Shown here: positions 35,111-44,961 of the stretch, piece after piece
How the letters are laid out: each line of letters starts with the position of its first letter
How positions within the stretch are numbered: position 1 is the stretch's first letter
Origin: Bacteroidales bacterium
Lineage (GTDB): Bacteria; Bacteroidota; Bacteroidia; Bacteroidales; UBA12077
NCBI GenBank assembly: GCA_013138975.1
Contig: WTBR01000057.1
Coordinates: 88,967-152,966 of the forward strand
Reading direction: 5' to 3'
DNA: 64,000 nucleotides
Position numbers and translations under genes: made by a program
Notes under the pieces: model-generated
What the model was told of the DNA's origin: nothing
Databases searched by the model: none
Seen by the model: the letters and a program-made list of their open reading frames with translations, nothing else

Positions 35111-38100
35111 TTTTCAATTTTAGATTCTCAAATACATAATATACACACGGAATAACAACCAATGTAAGTAGGGTAGAGCTTATTAATCCTGCAATTACTG
35201 CTATAGCCATTGGAGATCGTAATGCCGCACTTTGGCCTATCCCAAATGTCAAAGGTAAAAGAGCCAAAATCGTTGTTAAACTAGTCATTACAATTGGTCG
35301 TATACGATTTTCTCCGGCCCTTATAATTGATTCGCGTAATGATAATCCCTGAGCTTTAAATTGATTTATTGCATCAACCAGAATAATAGAGTCGTTTACA
35401 GCAATACCTGCAAGCATAATTATTCCGATATACGCCATTATACTAAGCGATTTTCCAAGAATAAAGAAAGCCCAAACAGCACCAACTCCTGCAAGAGGAA
35501 TAGTAAGTAATATGGTAAAAGGATGTATTAATGATTCGAATTGAGATGCCATTACCATATAAACTAATGCAATAGATAATAGTAATGCAAAGCTTAATCC
35601 TGACATTGCTTCCTGTCGTTTTTGTTCTTCACCTATAATCTCAACTTGATATTCTTGGGGAAAATCGATTGTAGCTAATTGTTCACGTACTTTGGTTATA
35701 ACCTGATCGAAGGAAATTGATCGATCAATATCTGCCATAACTTTACCAATTCTGTTTTGATTTCTGCGGAACAACTGTTTTGGTGAAACGGATTTTTCGA
35801 TTCGTGCGACTTCGTATAAAGGGACATTATTGCTGCCATTTTTCAATGTAATAGAGTTAAATTCAGATAAACTCATATCAGGAAGTTTAACCGTAATGTC
35901 ATTCATTTCTCCATCTTTTTCGTATTTACCGGCATTTTTTCCCATCAGTAAATCTTTCAATTGAGAAATAATATCATCCACACTCATATTATAAATACCT
36001 GCTTTATAACGATCAATAATCACATCGATTTCAGGCGCACCTTCTTCAATATTGGTTTTAATATTTATGAGTTGAGGAATTTCAAGTAATTTTGTTTTTA
36101 TCTCAGAAGAGATCTGATCTAATACCTTCAAATCTTTACCTTTTATTTCAACTACAAGTGGAGCTTCGTCTGTTCCTAAAGTTGATTGTAATGCTGTTTC
36201 GTCGCGAATTATAGAAATTTCAGCATTTGGAATCTCACCCATTAATTCTTCGATAGTTGATATTATATATTCCGATTGTGTTATAAACTCATCTTTTAAT
36301 TGGATTTTTAAGGATGCTGTATTTTCATTTTGGAATACTGATTTTTCTGAACTTGAAGAACCTGATGGGCCAATCTGACTATACAGAATTTCCATTTTGT
36401 CTCCCAATAAATCAGTTAACATCGATTCAATGTTTTTAACTGTTCCCGAAGTCCTTTCAAGTTGAGTTCCTTCCTTTAACTTTATTTCAATACTAAATTC
36501 TCCTGTTCCGCTTTTAGGTAAATACTCTGAACCAACTTTTGGGAAAATATAAGCTGTTAATGCAAGTAGAAGTATCGCTGAACTTAATACAATTCCTTTA
36601 TTATCAAGGATTTTTGATAATAAGTTCCCATACCAACCAATACTTACAGATTTTATTTCTTTTAGATGTTTTTTCTTCCCATATGCATAATTAAACAGCA
36701 TAGGAATTACTAAAATAGCTACAAAAAGAGAAGCTAATAATGAAAAAGCAACTGTCCAGGCCTGATCTTTAAATAATGCACCTGATGCACCGTGTAAGTA
36801 AACTATTGGTAAGAAAACAACGATAGTAGTTAAAGTTGATGCAACAATAGCTCCTCCAACTTCAGCTGTACCATTAATGGCTGCATCTCGCACAGACATG
36901 CCTTGCTCCATATTTCGGAAAATATTTTCCATAACAACAATAGCATTATCCACCAGCATTCCTGCACCTAAAGCAAGTCCGCCTAAAGTCATTATGTTTA
37001 ACGATAGGCCATTGAAATACATTAGGTTAAAAGTGGCAATTACAGAAATTGGAATAGCAAAACTTATAATAGCTGTAACTTTTATTCTTCGTAAAAAGAT
37101 AAATAACACAAATACGGCAATAAGAATACCGATTAATGCAGTTTCCTGGACTTCATCAATAGAAGTTTGAATAAATTCTCCTTGATTTTGAACAATAATA
37201 AATTCATATCCGGGTAAAGCTTTTTTTATGGATTTGAAAGATTCTGTAAGATCTTCAACAGCTTTAACGGTATTAAAACCTGTTTCTTTAAAAATTGATA
37301 AACCAACACATCGTTGTCCATTTATACGAACAATGTTTTGAGCATCTTTATTAACAAAACTAACTTTAGCAACATCCTTTAAAAAGATAGGCGCTTTATC
37401 GGCACCAACTTGATTTTGAGTCGCATCAACAGCTTTGTAGCTTAACACTATATTTCCAATATCTTCTATATTATTTACAAGGCTGGTACCTTTAATAATA
37501 TATTTTTTGCCCATTTCAACAATTGTACCACCCGAAACATTTCTGTTCATGTTCTGAATTTTCTGTACAATCTGACTTGTAGTAACACCATAAGCATCAA
37601 GTTTGTATTGCTCCGTTTCAATCAGAACTTCCTTTTCTTCGGTTCCTGTTAAGGTGACATCTGCAATTCCTTCTAAACGAATCAGCTCATTACGAATGTA
37701 ATTTTCTCCAACTTTACGAAGTTCATCCATATCGGTAATCTCAGGATGTAACATTCCTATCATCATTACCGGAGATGCGTTTGGATCGTGCTGTGTTATT
37801 GTGAATTCATCAAAATCAGAATTCTGACTATATGCAGTTAAGGCTTTTTGTAAGTCAAGAAAAGCTTCATCCATATCTCTGCCCCAAGTGTATTCAATTG
37901 TTACTCTTGCAGAACCAACCATACATACCGAAGAGATCTGTGATACACCTTTTTGACGAATTGCCTGGGATTCTATATCTTCTATATATTGTTTTTCTAT
38001 TTCTTCCGGTGGGCGTTCGCCTGCTTTTATTTCGACAAATATTCGTGGTGCATTCATGTCGGGAAAAAGATCGACGCTTAATTTCCCAAATGAAATATAA

Positions 38101-38177
38101 CCTAGCAAAATAATTGCAATAACAATCATCGAAACCGTTACAGGATTATTAACCGAAAATTGGGTAATTTTTTTCAT
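35094..38177 (-). CDS. RND (AcrB-like) efflux permease
   Basis: 1027 residues, normal length for HAE-type RND permeases. N-terminal helix FSVNNPVTVSMIVIAIILLGY, porter domains, the TM4 motif MLVDNAIVVMENIFR, MALFDE-type second half with GIAVNDSIILVDAINQ, and twelve TM helices in the expected pattern. It works with the adaptor encoded directly upstream (38351-39400) and the TolC protein (39976-41496), exporting a substrate across both membranes using the proton gradient. The acidic pair of TM4 is D-N rather than D-D, as in many Bacteroidota members. Its last codons (Q-R-R) are read from a CGCAAAGGCG repeat word. Confidence 0.92.
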   Translation of the reverse strand: MKKITQFSVNNPVTVSMIVIAIILLGYISFGKLSVDLFPDMNAPRIFVEIKAGERPPEEIEKQYIEDIESQAIRQKGVSQISSVCMVGSARVTIEYTWGRDMDEAFLDLQKALTAYSQNSDFDEFTITQHDPNASPVMMIGMLHPEITDMDELRKVGENYIRNELIRLEGIADVTLTGTEEKEVLIETEQYKLDAYGVTTSQIVQKIQNMNRNVSGGTIVEMGKKYIIKGTSLVNNIEDIGNIVLSYKAVDATQNQVGADKAPIFLKDVAKVSFVNKDAQNIVRINGQRCVGLSIFKETGFNTVKAVEDLTESFKSIKKALPGYEFIIVQNQGEFIQTSIDEVQETALIGILIAVFVLFIFLRRIKVTAIISFAIPISVIATFNLMYFNGLSLNIMTLGGLALGAGMLVDNAIVVMENIFRNMEQGMSVRDAAINGTAEVGGAIVASTLTTIVVFLPIVYLHGASGALFKDQAWTVAFSLLASLFVAILVIPMLFNYAYGKKKHLKEIKSVSIGWYGNLLSKILDNKGIVLSSAILLLALTAYIFPKVGSEYLPKSGTGEFSIEIKLKEGTQLERTSGTVKNIESMLTDLLGDKMEILYSQIGPSGSSSSEKSVFQNENTASLKIQLKDEFITQSEYIISTIEELMGEIPNAEISIIRDETALQSTLGTDEAPLVVEIKGKDLKVLDQISSEIKTKLLEIPQLINIKTNIEEGAPEIDVIIDRYKAGIYNMSVDDIISQLKDLLMGKNAGKYEKDGEMNDITVKLPDMSLSEFNSITLKNGSNNVPLYEVARIEKSVSPKQLFRRNQNRIGKVMADIDRSISFDQVITKVREQLATIDFPQEYQVEIIGEEQKRQEAMSGLSFALLLSIALVYMVMASQFESLIHPFTILLTIPLAGVGAVWAFFILGKSLSIMAYIGIIMLAGIAVNDSIILVDAINQFKAQGLSLRESIIRAGENRIRPIVMTSLTTILALLPLTFGIGQSAALRSPMAIAVIAGLISSTLLTLVVIPCVYYVFENLKLKITQRR

Positions 38178-38186
38178 TGTTTAAAG

Positions 38187-38213
38187 TTTCTCGCAAAGCC
38201 GCAAAGCCGCAAA
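38187..38213. repeat. CGCAAAG word repeats before the RND gene
   Basis: Three tandem GCAAAGCC units (CTCGCAAAGCCGCAAAGCC then GCAAAG) lie between the RND start codon and the adaptor gene. Another copy of the family seen around the GxxExxY genes. Confidence 0.8.
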
Positions 38214-38350
38214 GTATTTTATTAATGTGTTTAACATAACAGAAATAAAATATTTGTGATTCTTGTTTCTTAGCATTATTTATAATTTTATTTATAGTGG
38301 TTAGATTTTTTTAAGTAAAAACTCTGAACTATAAACTTTTAACTTTCAAC

Positions 38351-39400
38351 TTATTTAATAACTTTTACTTTAGATCGATTTCTTAGGGTTTCAAATCCCT
38401 TAATTACTAATCGGTCGTTTTTTTCTAAGCCCGAAATAATCTGAACCTCTTCGGGATTTTCTAAGCCAAATGTTACAACTCGCTCTTGAGCCAAACCCTT
38501 ATCAACTACAAAAACAGTATTTCCACGTTGTTTCGAGAGAATAACACTTTTAGGAATTACGATTGTACTATCAGCGGAGGCTACAATAATTTCTCCTTTT
38601 GCAAACATTCCAGGTCGCATTAATAAATCAGAATTCTTTATATCAATAACAGCTTTAAATGATCGTGTATCAGCATTAATAGCCGGAGATATTTGTGATA
38701 CGATTCCCGATAAAGTGTCTTCAGGTATTGTGTAATTTGTAATTTTTACTTTCTGATTTGTTTTTACAAAGGCTAAATCTTTCTCAGCTAAATTAATTTC
38801 TAAATACAATTTACTGTAATCCATTAATTTAAACATTAATGAATTGATATCTATTTTTACTGTTGGTGTGTAATATGGTAAATCAACAATTACGCCTGAA
38901 AATGGAGCTTTAACATGCATTTTTTCAAGACGAATAAGTGCATCTTTATAGTTGTAATCTGAATTTATAAAATTTATTTCAGCATTTTTTAACTCACTTA
39001 CAGTTACACCACCCTTTTCGAATAAGGATTGTTGTTTTTCAAAAACCTGTTTCGAAATCTCAAGGCTTAACTTTAGGGAATTGATTTTTACATTATTTTC
39101 ATATTCTTTATCTTCCAAACGAATAATTTCATCACCTTCTTTCACATAATCGCCCAGAGCAAATTTCTTATTTGTTTTAGGATTGATGAGTAAAATATAA
39201 TTCCCGGCGATTTCAGATTTTTTGCTGATTTCTTTAACAGGATTTACTGTGCCTGTAGTTTCAATATACTTTTCAATTGACTGAGGTTTTAACTCTTCGA
39301 CAGAAACAGGAATGGAGATATCTTTGTTTAGATCCTTTTCATCTTTATTACATGATGCAAGTAATGTAACTGCAATTATAAATGGGATTAATCTTTTCAT
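38351..39400 (-). CDS. RND efflux periplasmic adaptor lipoprotein (HlyD/MFP family)
   Basis: 349 residues. Lipobox Cys in TLLASCNKDE at residue 17, so anchored in the inner membrane. Barrel-sandwich hybrid halves around 40-90 (TTGTVNPVKEIS ... GDYVKEGDEIIRLED) and 145-175 (LEKMHVKAPFSGVIVDLPYYTP), an alpha-hairpin between them, and beta-barrel/MP domains (INLAEKDLAFVKTNQKVKIT, SPAINADTRSFKAVIDI, MRPGMFAKGEIIV). It bridges the RND pump to TolC. In gene order it follows TolC and a GxxExxY gene and precedes the RND pump. Confidence 0.93.
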   Translation of the reverse strand: MKRLIPFIIAVTLLASCNKDEKDLNKDISIPVSVEELKPQSIEKYIETTGTVNPVKEISKKSEIAGNYILLINPKTNKKFALGDYVKEGDEIIRLEDKEYENNVKINSLKLSLEISKQVFEKQQSLFEKGGVTVSELKNAEINFINSDYNYKDALIRLEKMHVKAPFSGVIVDLPYYTPTVKIDINSLMFKLMDYSKLYLEINLAEKDLAFVKTNQKVKITNYTIPEDTLSGIVSQISPAINADTRSFKAVIDIKNSDLLMRPGMFAKGEIIVASADSTIVIPKSVILSKQRGNTVFVVDKGLAQERVVTFGLENPEEVQIISGLEKNDRLVIKGFETLRNRSKVKVIK

Positions 39401-39427
39401 TTTATATTGTTTTGTATGGTTATTTTA

Positions 39428-39495
39428 AGTTTCATTTCTATTAGAACGCAGATGACACGGATCAATAAATTGAACGCGGATTAACGCTGATTTCT
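39428..39495. repeat. AACGCAGATGAC / GCGGATTAACGCTGAT word repeat, left flank
   Basis: ATTAGAACGCAGATGACACG and AACGCGGATTAACGCTGATT words between the adaptor gene and the second GxxExxY gene. The complementary form lies at 39912-39975, so the gene is between inverted word repeats. Confidence 0.75.
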
Positions 39496-39501
39496 ATAAA
39501 T

Positions 39502-39903
39502 TTAATAAGCAGATTCTTGTAAGTTCTTTCTTGTATTCTCATATACTTTTCTTTTAAATTCGGGTTTCTTTCCAAAATTAAGAAGTAATCCAACTTCCTT
39601 ATTTGTACCTCGCAAGTAGTTTAATAATTGCCATTCAAATTCTTCAACAACATATTCAGCAGCTTTTAATTCAAGAATAATTAAATCGTTAACTATTAAA
39701 TCAGCGTAATATTCTCCAACTTCTTTACCTTTATAATAAACCTTAATTTGTTTTTGAGCTTCTACTTCAAAACCTCTTGATCGCAGTTCCAGAAACAAAG
39801 AGTTTTGGTAAACTTTTTCCAGAAAACCATAACCTAATTCATTATAAACATCGTAAAATGTTTTTAATATAGAATCAGTTAAATCTTTGTGTAATAAGTT
39901 CAT
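39502..39903 (-). CDS. GxxExxY family protein
   Basis: 133 residues, the same length as the first copy but divergent. Motif GFLEKVY, in LGYGFLEKVYQNSLFLEL, then KQIKVYYKGKEVGEYYADLIVNDLIILELKAAE and EWQLLNYLRGTNKEVGLLLNFGKKPEFKRKVYENTRK. As in its relative, D-x(9)-E-x-K suggests a PD-(D/E)xK-like core, unproven. It lies between the TolC and adaptor genes and is flanked by inverted AACGCAGAT-type repeats, so the operon is interrupted by a unit that looks mobile. Confidence 0.85.
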   Translation of the reverse strand: MNLLHKDLTDSILKTFYDVYNELGYGFLEKVYQNSLFLELRSRGFEVEAQKQIKVYYKGKEVGEYYADLIVNDLIILELKAAEYVVEEFEWQLLNYLRGTNKEVGLLLNFGKKPEFKRKVYENTRKNLQESAY

Positions 39904-39911
39904 ATTGTTAT

Positions 39912-39975
39912 AATCGATTTTTTATCCGTTTTATCTGCGTTCCCGTTTTCGGGATCAGAGTCATCAGCGTTCTAT
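39912..39975. repeat. ATCTGCGTT / ATCAGCGTT word repeat, right flank
   Basis: TATCCGTTTTATCTGCGTTC, a short CCCGTTTTCGGG palindrome (39942-39953), and GAGTCATCAGCGTTC. These are the reverse complements of the words at 39428-39495. It ends just at the TolC stop codon. Confidence 0.75.
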
Positions 39976-41496
39976 TTAATTATTTGAGATGTTATTTTGT
40001 AATTCCTGTGGAACAAATGATCTGTTATTTTCGAAATCCCACAAGGATTGTATTTTTAAGTTTAGTAGCTCTAATTTATAGTTGATTAAAGCATTTGACA
40101 GATTCATTTTCTTTTGTGATAATTGATTCTGAAATCTTTCAAGGTCTATACTTGTTAAATCTCCATTTCTATATCTTTCTAAGTTGATTTCGTAAGTTAA
40201 TTGAGCATTTTTTTCGTTTTGTTCTGCAATACGAATTTGTGTATTTAAATTTCTAAGATTTCTAGTTACCTGGCGAATATTTATTACAATATCATCTTCT
40301 AAACTTTTAATATCAATTTGTTTAGATTCAACTTGTAATTCAGCAGCTCTTATTCTTGCTTTTCTTTCTCCCCAGTCGAATAACGGAACAGAAAATGAAA
40401 CACCCACTTGCGGGTTATTAGTTGGTTTAGCATAAATGTTATGAATTTGTTCATTGTTTCCCATAATTCCTACCGATAGATTTACATCACCACGAAATTC
40501 ATTTGTAGCCATTGTTTCAATTAAATCAAACTCTGCATTATTATAATCAATTTGACGTTGCGATAATTCTAAACGTTGTGTTAAGCCGTTTTCAATTGCT
40601 TTTTCTAAATCTACAACAACAGGCTTATATTCAATATCGGTTGAAATTTCAATATCATCATACAATGAAATACCTATTAATCTTTTAAATTGATCATTGG
40701 CATTTTCTAAATCTACTTTTGCATTATCTAATGTAGATTGACTCGTAGCATAATTTAACTCCCCTTGAAGTAACTCTTCTAGTGCTGATAATCCACCTTC
40801 AACCTTACTCTTTATGATTTCAAAGCTTACTTTTTGGTTTTCAAATTCTTCTTGAGCAATTTGAACCGACATTTGCTTCTGATAAATGGTATAAAATGCT
40901 TGAGTAACTTCTCGTTCAATATTTAACATTTGAATAGAGTAGGCGAGGGTTGAATTCTCCAAAGATAATTCTTGCCTTTTCAAATTCATTTTAGTTTTGT
41001 TATAAGTAAATAGGGGTTGATTATAGCCTAAAGTTAAAGAGTTGTTAAAACCTTTGTTGGTATTCGTAACTTTAGTAGGATTGTCCAGGTCTAAAATATT
41101 AGCCTCATATGATACAGCGGATGTTGATTGATAATTGAAATCATTAATTAAACTTATTGTTCCGTCAGTCCATTTGATTGGTTGTGCTACTGTTAATCTG
41201 CCTCCAGAGTTTATTTTTTCAGATTCATACCATTGCTGGAAGAAGTCGTTATAAGTTTCACTATTTGAATAATTAATGGGAGTAACATCTAAAGAAAATT
41301 TTGATTTTAACATAGCCAACTGGGCGTTTAAATATTCCCGATTTTGCTCCATTGAAATTCTTGATTGTTTGATGCTTGGGCTATTCTCCAAAGCAATGTT
41401 CATAGCGTCTTCCAGAGTAAGGATTTTTTGAGCATGTACATAAAAGGTACTTATGATCAATGTTACGGTAATTAATATTTTCTTGAGTGTGTTCAT
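39976..41496 (-). CDS. TolC family outer-membrane efflux protein
   Basis: 506 residues with a signal peptide (about 1-22, ending VHAQ). Two repeats of coiled-coil helices with the family's periodic patterns (LTLEDAMNIALENSPSIKQS ... GFNNSLTLGYNQPLF ... NIEREVTQAFYTIYQKQ ... SQRQIDYNNAEFDLIETM ... PQVGVSFSVPLFDWGERKAR ... YRNGDLTSIDLERFQNQLSQKKM). It forms the outer-membrane channel for the adaptor and RND pumps downstream. It is preceded by the ABC permease gene with a 107 bp spacer of short repeat words. Confidence 0.93.
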   Translation of the reverse strand: MNTLKKILITVTLIISTFYVHAQKILTLEDAMNIALENSPSIKQSRISMEQNREYLNAQLAMLKSKFSLDVTPINYSNSETYNDFFQQWYESEKINSGGRLTVAQPIKWTDGTISLINDFNYQSTSAVSYEANILDLDNPTKVTNTNKGFNNSLTLGYNQPLFTYNKTKMNLKRQELSLENSTLAYSIQMLNIEREVTQAFYTIYQKQMSVQIAQEEFENQKVSFEIIKSKVEGGLSALEELLQGELNYATSQSTLDNAKVDLENANDQFKRLIGISLYDDIEISTDIEYKPVVVDLEKAIENGLTQRLELSQRQIDYNNAEFDLIETMATNEFRGDVNLSVGIMGNNEQIHNIYAKPTNNPQVGVSFSVPLFDWGERKARIRAAELQVESKQIDIKSLEDDIVINIRQVTRNLRNLNTQIRIAEQNEKNAQLTYEINLERYRNGDLTSIDLERFQNQLSQKKMNLSNALINYKLELLNLKIQSLWDFENNRSFVPQELQNNISNN

Positions 41497-41499
41497 TTT

Positions 41500-41600
41500 T
41501 AACTAGCTTTTAGCCATTAGCATTTTGCTTTTGGCAATTTTAAATATTCTTAGTTTCTATCAAAATAGTAAATAATCAATAATCAATTGTCAATAGTAAA
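41500..41600. repeat. Short-word repeats between TolC and permease genes
   Basis: AGCTTTTAGCCATTAGC and TTTTGGCAATTTT words followed by AATAATCAATTGTCAATAGT-type units. No gene. Similar words occur near 10895-10931. Confidence 0.6.
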
Positions 41601-41603
41601 TTG

Positions 41604-44600
41604 TCAATCCGTTTTTACCCACTTAATTGCATCTGCAAATACCATTTTACCTACAGATTTATTCGTTAGTTCAACCCTGGCATTTTCAGGTGAAATGAAA
41701 AAAGTTCCCATGTAATTCCATCCAATTTCCAGTTCTTCATCAGATAATGTGATATCTTCTATACCATCGTTATGATATATTTTAAAATTGTAATTTGTTT
41801 TCTTTTTGTCGCGATCCCATTCAATATCAATTTTATCGATACTGCAATATACATCGTAATAACCATCAGATTGTAAATCTGCATTCCATTGCGCTAAACG
41901 ATTTCCTTCGCCCGATTTAGTATACATTCCGGATCGCACATACTTCCCATAAAATCCACTGCGTAGAATAGGTTTCCATTCCGCAGGAGGATTCCAAAAA
42001 TGTATCCCATCATACTTATAACGTTCTTTTTTATTTTTGTTAATTACTGTTTTTAAATAACTTTCATTGGTCTCTTGAATGAATTTAAATCCTTCATCTT
42101 CATTATCAACAATAAATTCATTTTCATTCGTCATTTCACTAAAAAGAGGATAGTCTTTAGTACCATCAAGCATTGGAACTCTTTTTAGTTCATCAAATCC
42201 TGTGAATTCGTAAATTAAATTATTAGGTAAGTTTTCAGATATATTAGTGAAAATATTCATCCGAGTTGGCTCTGTAGGAAAAATTATTCCAATTTCTTTA
42301 GCCGATTTCGCAGGAATATGTATTTTATTTGAGAAATCAGGTTGCTCAGGTGCATCAGATGTAAAACTTCTGGTGTTACTTTTATCGTCTAAATCAATAT
42401 TTATAGTAATTATTCCATCAATATTTTCGGGATTCGCAATTTTAAACCGAACCTGGTATTTGGTATATTCACCATCTAAAACCTTATATGTTTCAAGGTC
42501 TTTAATTAAAAATCCCGGTAATTCGGTTTTTGTATACCATTGATTAATTTCAGATGCAATTGAGTCTTTAAAGCTATTTTTTATGGAAGCTTCAAAATCA
42601 TCGAAAGAAAATGCTTTGTGCTGATTGTTTTTAATTAAATCATCGAGCAAATTATTGAATTCTTCTTGACCATATCGGGCTCTGAATAATGAAAATAAAT
42701 AATCTCCTTTTGCAAGTATTACATCATTTATAGTCAATTGATCATAATCATCTTCTTCTTTTTCGTCTTTTTCTACCCCTTTTTTAATTAGCTCTTTAAG
42801 GCTGGATTCATTTAGTTCCAGATTTATTTTTTCACCTTCACTCAGTCCTCTGTAAAACCATCTATAGGATGAAATATTGTTAACATTCCTTTCTCTTAAG
42901 TATACCTCCATTGCCATATTCAGCACAGGCCATTCTTCCGATTCCAATTGGGTTACCTGACTAAAATAATGTGGAATTAAGCTATAAGTATATTTATCTA
43001 CCACTTCCCTAAATTGATACCATTCGGTTGGTGGAGCCATTAAATTTCCACGAATAAACCGTTTAAAAATCCTGCATTGCAACTCTTCAGGAGATACTTC
43101 TTCATTGTTTTCTTTCATTTGTTCTTCGAAGCCTTTTTCCCGTTTTTTAAAATCGGTTTCTTCCATAATAATTCCTTTCTCGGGATAGAAAATCATTTCT
43201 GGCTGAACAGCATCGCTGGTAACCGACCATAAATGTTTATCTAAAGCAAAATGAATAGGAATTTCAGCAAACGAGAAACGATCGAAACCATAATTTAAAT
43301 TTAGTAAAGTCCCGTATTCATCTCTTAATTCACGAATTATTGCTGGCATTGTATCTTTAAACTCAGTAAAATGTTCAAGATAAAAATCATTGCCTTTTGT
43401 TGAGTATATAGCGTATTCTACCGAATCTACCGTAATCGAATATTTATCGTAATCGGCAATTAGTAAGCTAATTTTAGGTAAAGCATATGTGTTGTTAAAT
43501 TCAAAAACACCATTCTCTGTAGTTGTTGTAATACCCTGCGATACAGCCACAAGATCATCCGAAGTTTTAACTTTTAATTTAAAGCTTGTAAAATCGGGTT
43601 GATAAAATGCCGGTTTATCTGTTGCGTATGTTACTCCCGAAATAGGATACCATAATGATTCGCTTGTAAGGCAAACAAAATTATCTTGAAGATATGCAAA
43701 TCGTTTACGAACCCTGAACATTTCAAGCGGGAAATTGTCTTTGTAATCTTCTAAATTAACATCTAATAAATGAGTGTTTTCGTTAATACCTCCTTCATAT
43801 TGTAATGTAATTTGCTTTGAAGATTTGGCTTCGAATTGTTTTGTACAAGCAATTTTAACAAGATGCAATTCTCTTATAAACTCTGTTTCCTTATTATTAA
43901 TCTTAATTGTATTGATTTTTAGCGCAGGGTTGAGGCTAAAAATTAAAGTGTCAATATTCTTATTGTTTCTGTTTGTAACTTGCAAGTTTGCTGTCACCTT
44001 TATTATATCCTCAATATGCTCAAGATCCAGATTGCAGCTATCGATATATACTTTGGCCGAATTAGCATATTTATTGTTTAAGGAAATTATTTGTTGTTTT
44101 TCTTCTATAATTCCCTTCTTTAAATTAACATAGATATACCCTAAATATACTCCTGAACCAATGAAAATCAATGCAAATAGAAGCGGAAGAAATCTAAACG
44201 CTTTTGATTGAGGTAATCGATTTAATCTAAAAACGGTGAAGAAAATCAATCCTAATCCAATTAAGAAATATAGACTTCTGTGAATTATTATTTCAGTTAA
44301 ATTCCCAAAACCTCCAATCATGGAATTCATCATTGGAACTCTGTAGGCGATATAGTCAAAGAGATGATAAAATTTTTGATCAAGATAGAAAATAGTTAAT
44401 GCGATATATCCTAAAAGTAAAATAAAAGTAATGGCTTGATTTTTTAGAACCGTCATTAGAAAGAACGAAAGTCCAAGTATATATACCAAAGTCGGTATAC
44501 TAATTAAAATAGGGTAAAATAGAAATTCAAATCCTCCTTTTGCAGAATCGGAGCTTAAGAAAGAGAATCCCATACCAAGAATTAAAATTATAAAATTCAA

Positions 44601-44960
44601 GATCATAAATACGGAAATTACTCCTAATGCTTTTCCAAGTATATATTCACCATTAGTCATTGAACGAGCGTAAATAACTTCAACCGTATCGTTTTTACGA
44701 TCTTGTTTCATAAATTCGGATGCCAGAAATACGGCTACAATGGCTTGCCCCAGGTTCAAAATAATAAGATCTGCATAAGGGATGACAGCAGGTAAAGCTC
44801 TATAAAACCATGGAGCACCACTAGCTTCAACAAATACGGCTACATTGAAAATCCCTAGTCCAATAATAGATAATCCTGCAAAGATTCTGAAAAACCAACT
44901 CCTTAAGAGTGTTTTCATCTCGAACCGGGCAATCATTTTTATAGTTTGGTAAGAATTCAT
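41604..44960 (-). CDS. ABC-2 permease fused to a degenerate M1-peptidase-like domain and a golvesin-like C-terminus
   Basis: 1118 residues. Residues 1 to about 290 carry seven or eight TM helices of an ABC-2 permease (NDTVEVIYARSMTNGEYILGKAL is the coupling region). Residues about 300-860 resemble the membrane-attached M1 aminopeptidase module found in Bacteroidota permease-peptidase fusions (YPISGVTYATDKPAFYQPDF, then the FAEIPIHFALDKHLWSVTSD stretch), but no HExxH zinc motif is present anywhere. The corresponding area reads PHYFSQVTQLESEEWPVLNM. From about 985 the chain resembles a golvesin C-terminal-like domain (GYYDVYCSIDKI, IGWNYMGTFFISPE, VFADAIKWVK). It is coupled to the ATPase gene, one base apart. 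Likely role: ABC exporter with an inactive periplasmic domain. Confidence 0.8.
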   Translation of the reverse strand: MNSYQTIKMIARFEMKTLLRSWFFRIFAGLSIIGLGIFNVAVFVEASGAPWFYRALPAVIPYADLIILNLGQAIVAVFLASEFMKQDRKNDTVEVIYARSMTNGEYILGKALGVISVFMILNFIILILGMGFSFLSSDSAKGGFEFLFYPILISIPTLVYILGLSFFLMTVLKNQAITFILLLGYIALTIFYLDQKFYHLFDYIAYRVPMMNSMIGGFGNLTEIIIHRSLYFLIGLGLIFFTVFRLNRLPQSKAFRFLPLLFALIFIGSGVYLGYIYVNLKKGIIEEKQQIISLNNKYANSAKVYIDSCNLDLEHIEDIIKVTANLQVTNRNNKNIDTLIFSLNPALKINTIKINNKETEFIRELHLVKIACTKQFEAKSSKQITLQYEGGINENTHLLDVNLEDYKDNFPLEMFRVRKRFAYLQDNFVCLTSESLWYPISGVTYATDKPAFYQPDFTSFKLKVKTSDDLVAVSQGITTTTENGVFEFNNTYALPKISLLIADYDKYSITVDSVEYAIYSTKGNDFYLEHFTEFKDTMPAIIRELRDEYGTLLNLNYGFDRFSFAEIPIHFALDKHLWSVTSDAVQPEMIFYPEKGIIMEETDFKKREKGFEEQMKENNEEVSPEELQCRIFKRFIRGNLMAPPTEWYQFREVVDKYTYSLIPHYFSQVTQLESEEWPVLNMAMEVYLRERNVNNISSYRWFYRGLSEGEKINLELNESSLKELIKKGVEKDEKEEDDYDQLTINDVILAKGDYLFSLFRARYGQEEFNNLLDDLIKNNQHKAFSFDDFEASIKNSFKDSIASEINQWYTKTELPGFLIKDLETYKVLDGEYTKYQVRFKIANPENIDGIITINIDLDDKSNTRSFTSDAPEQPDFSNKIHIPAKSAKEIGIIFPTEPTRMNIFTNISENLPNNLIYEFTGFDELKRVPMLDGTKDYPLFSEMTNENEFIVDNEDEGFKFIQETNESYLKTVINKNKKERYKYDGIHFWNPPAEWKPILRSGFYGKYVRSGMYTKSGEGNRLAQWNADLQSDGYYDVYCSIDKIDIEWDRDKKKTNYNFKIYHNDGIEDITLSDEELEIGWNYMGTFFISPENARVELTNKSVGKMVFADAIKWVKTD

Positions 44961-44961
44961 A

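Noticed and set aside
41604..44960. Active M1 aminopeptidase call
   Set aside because: No HExxH motif exists in the protein, so catalysis is unlikely.
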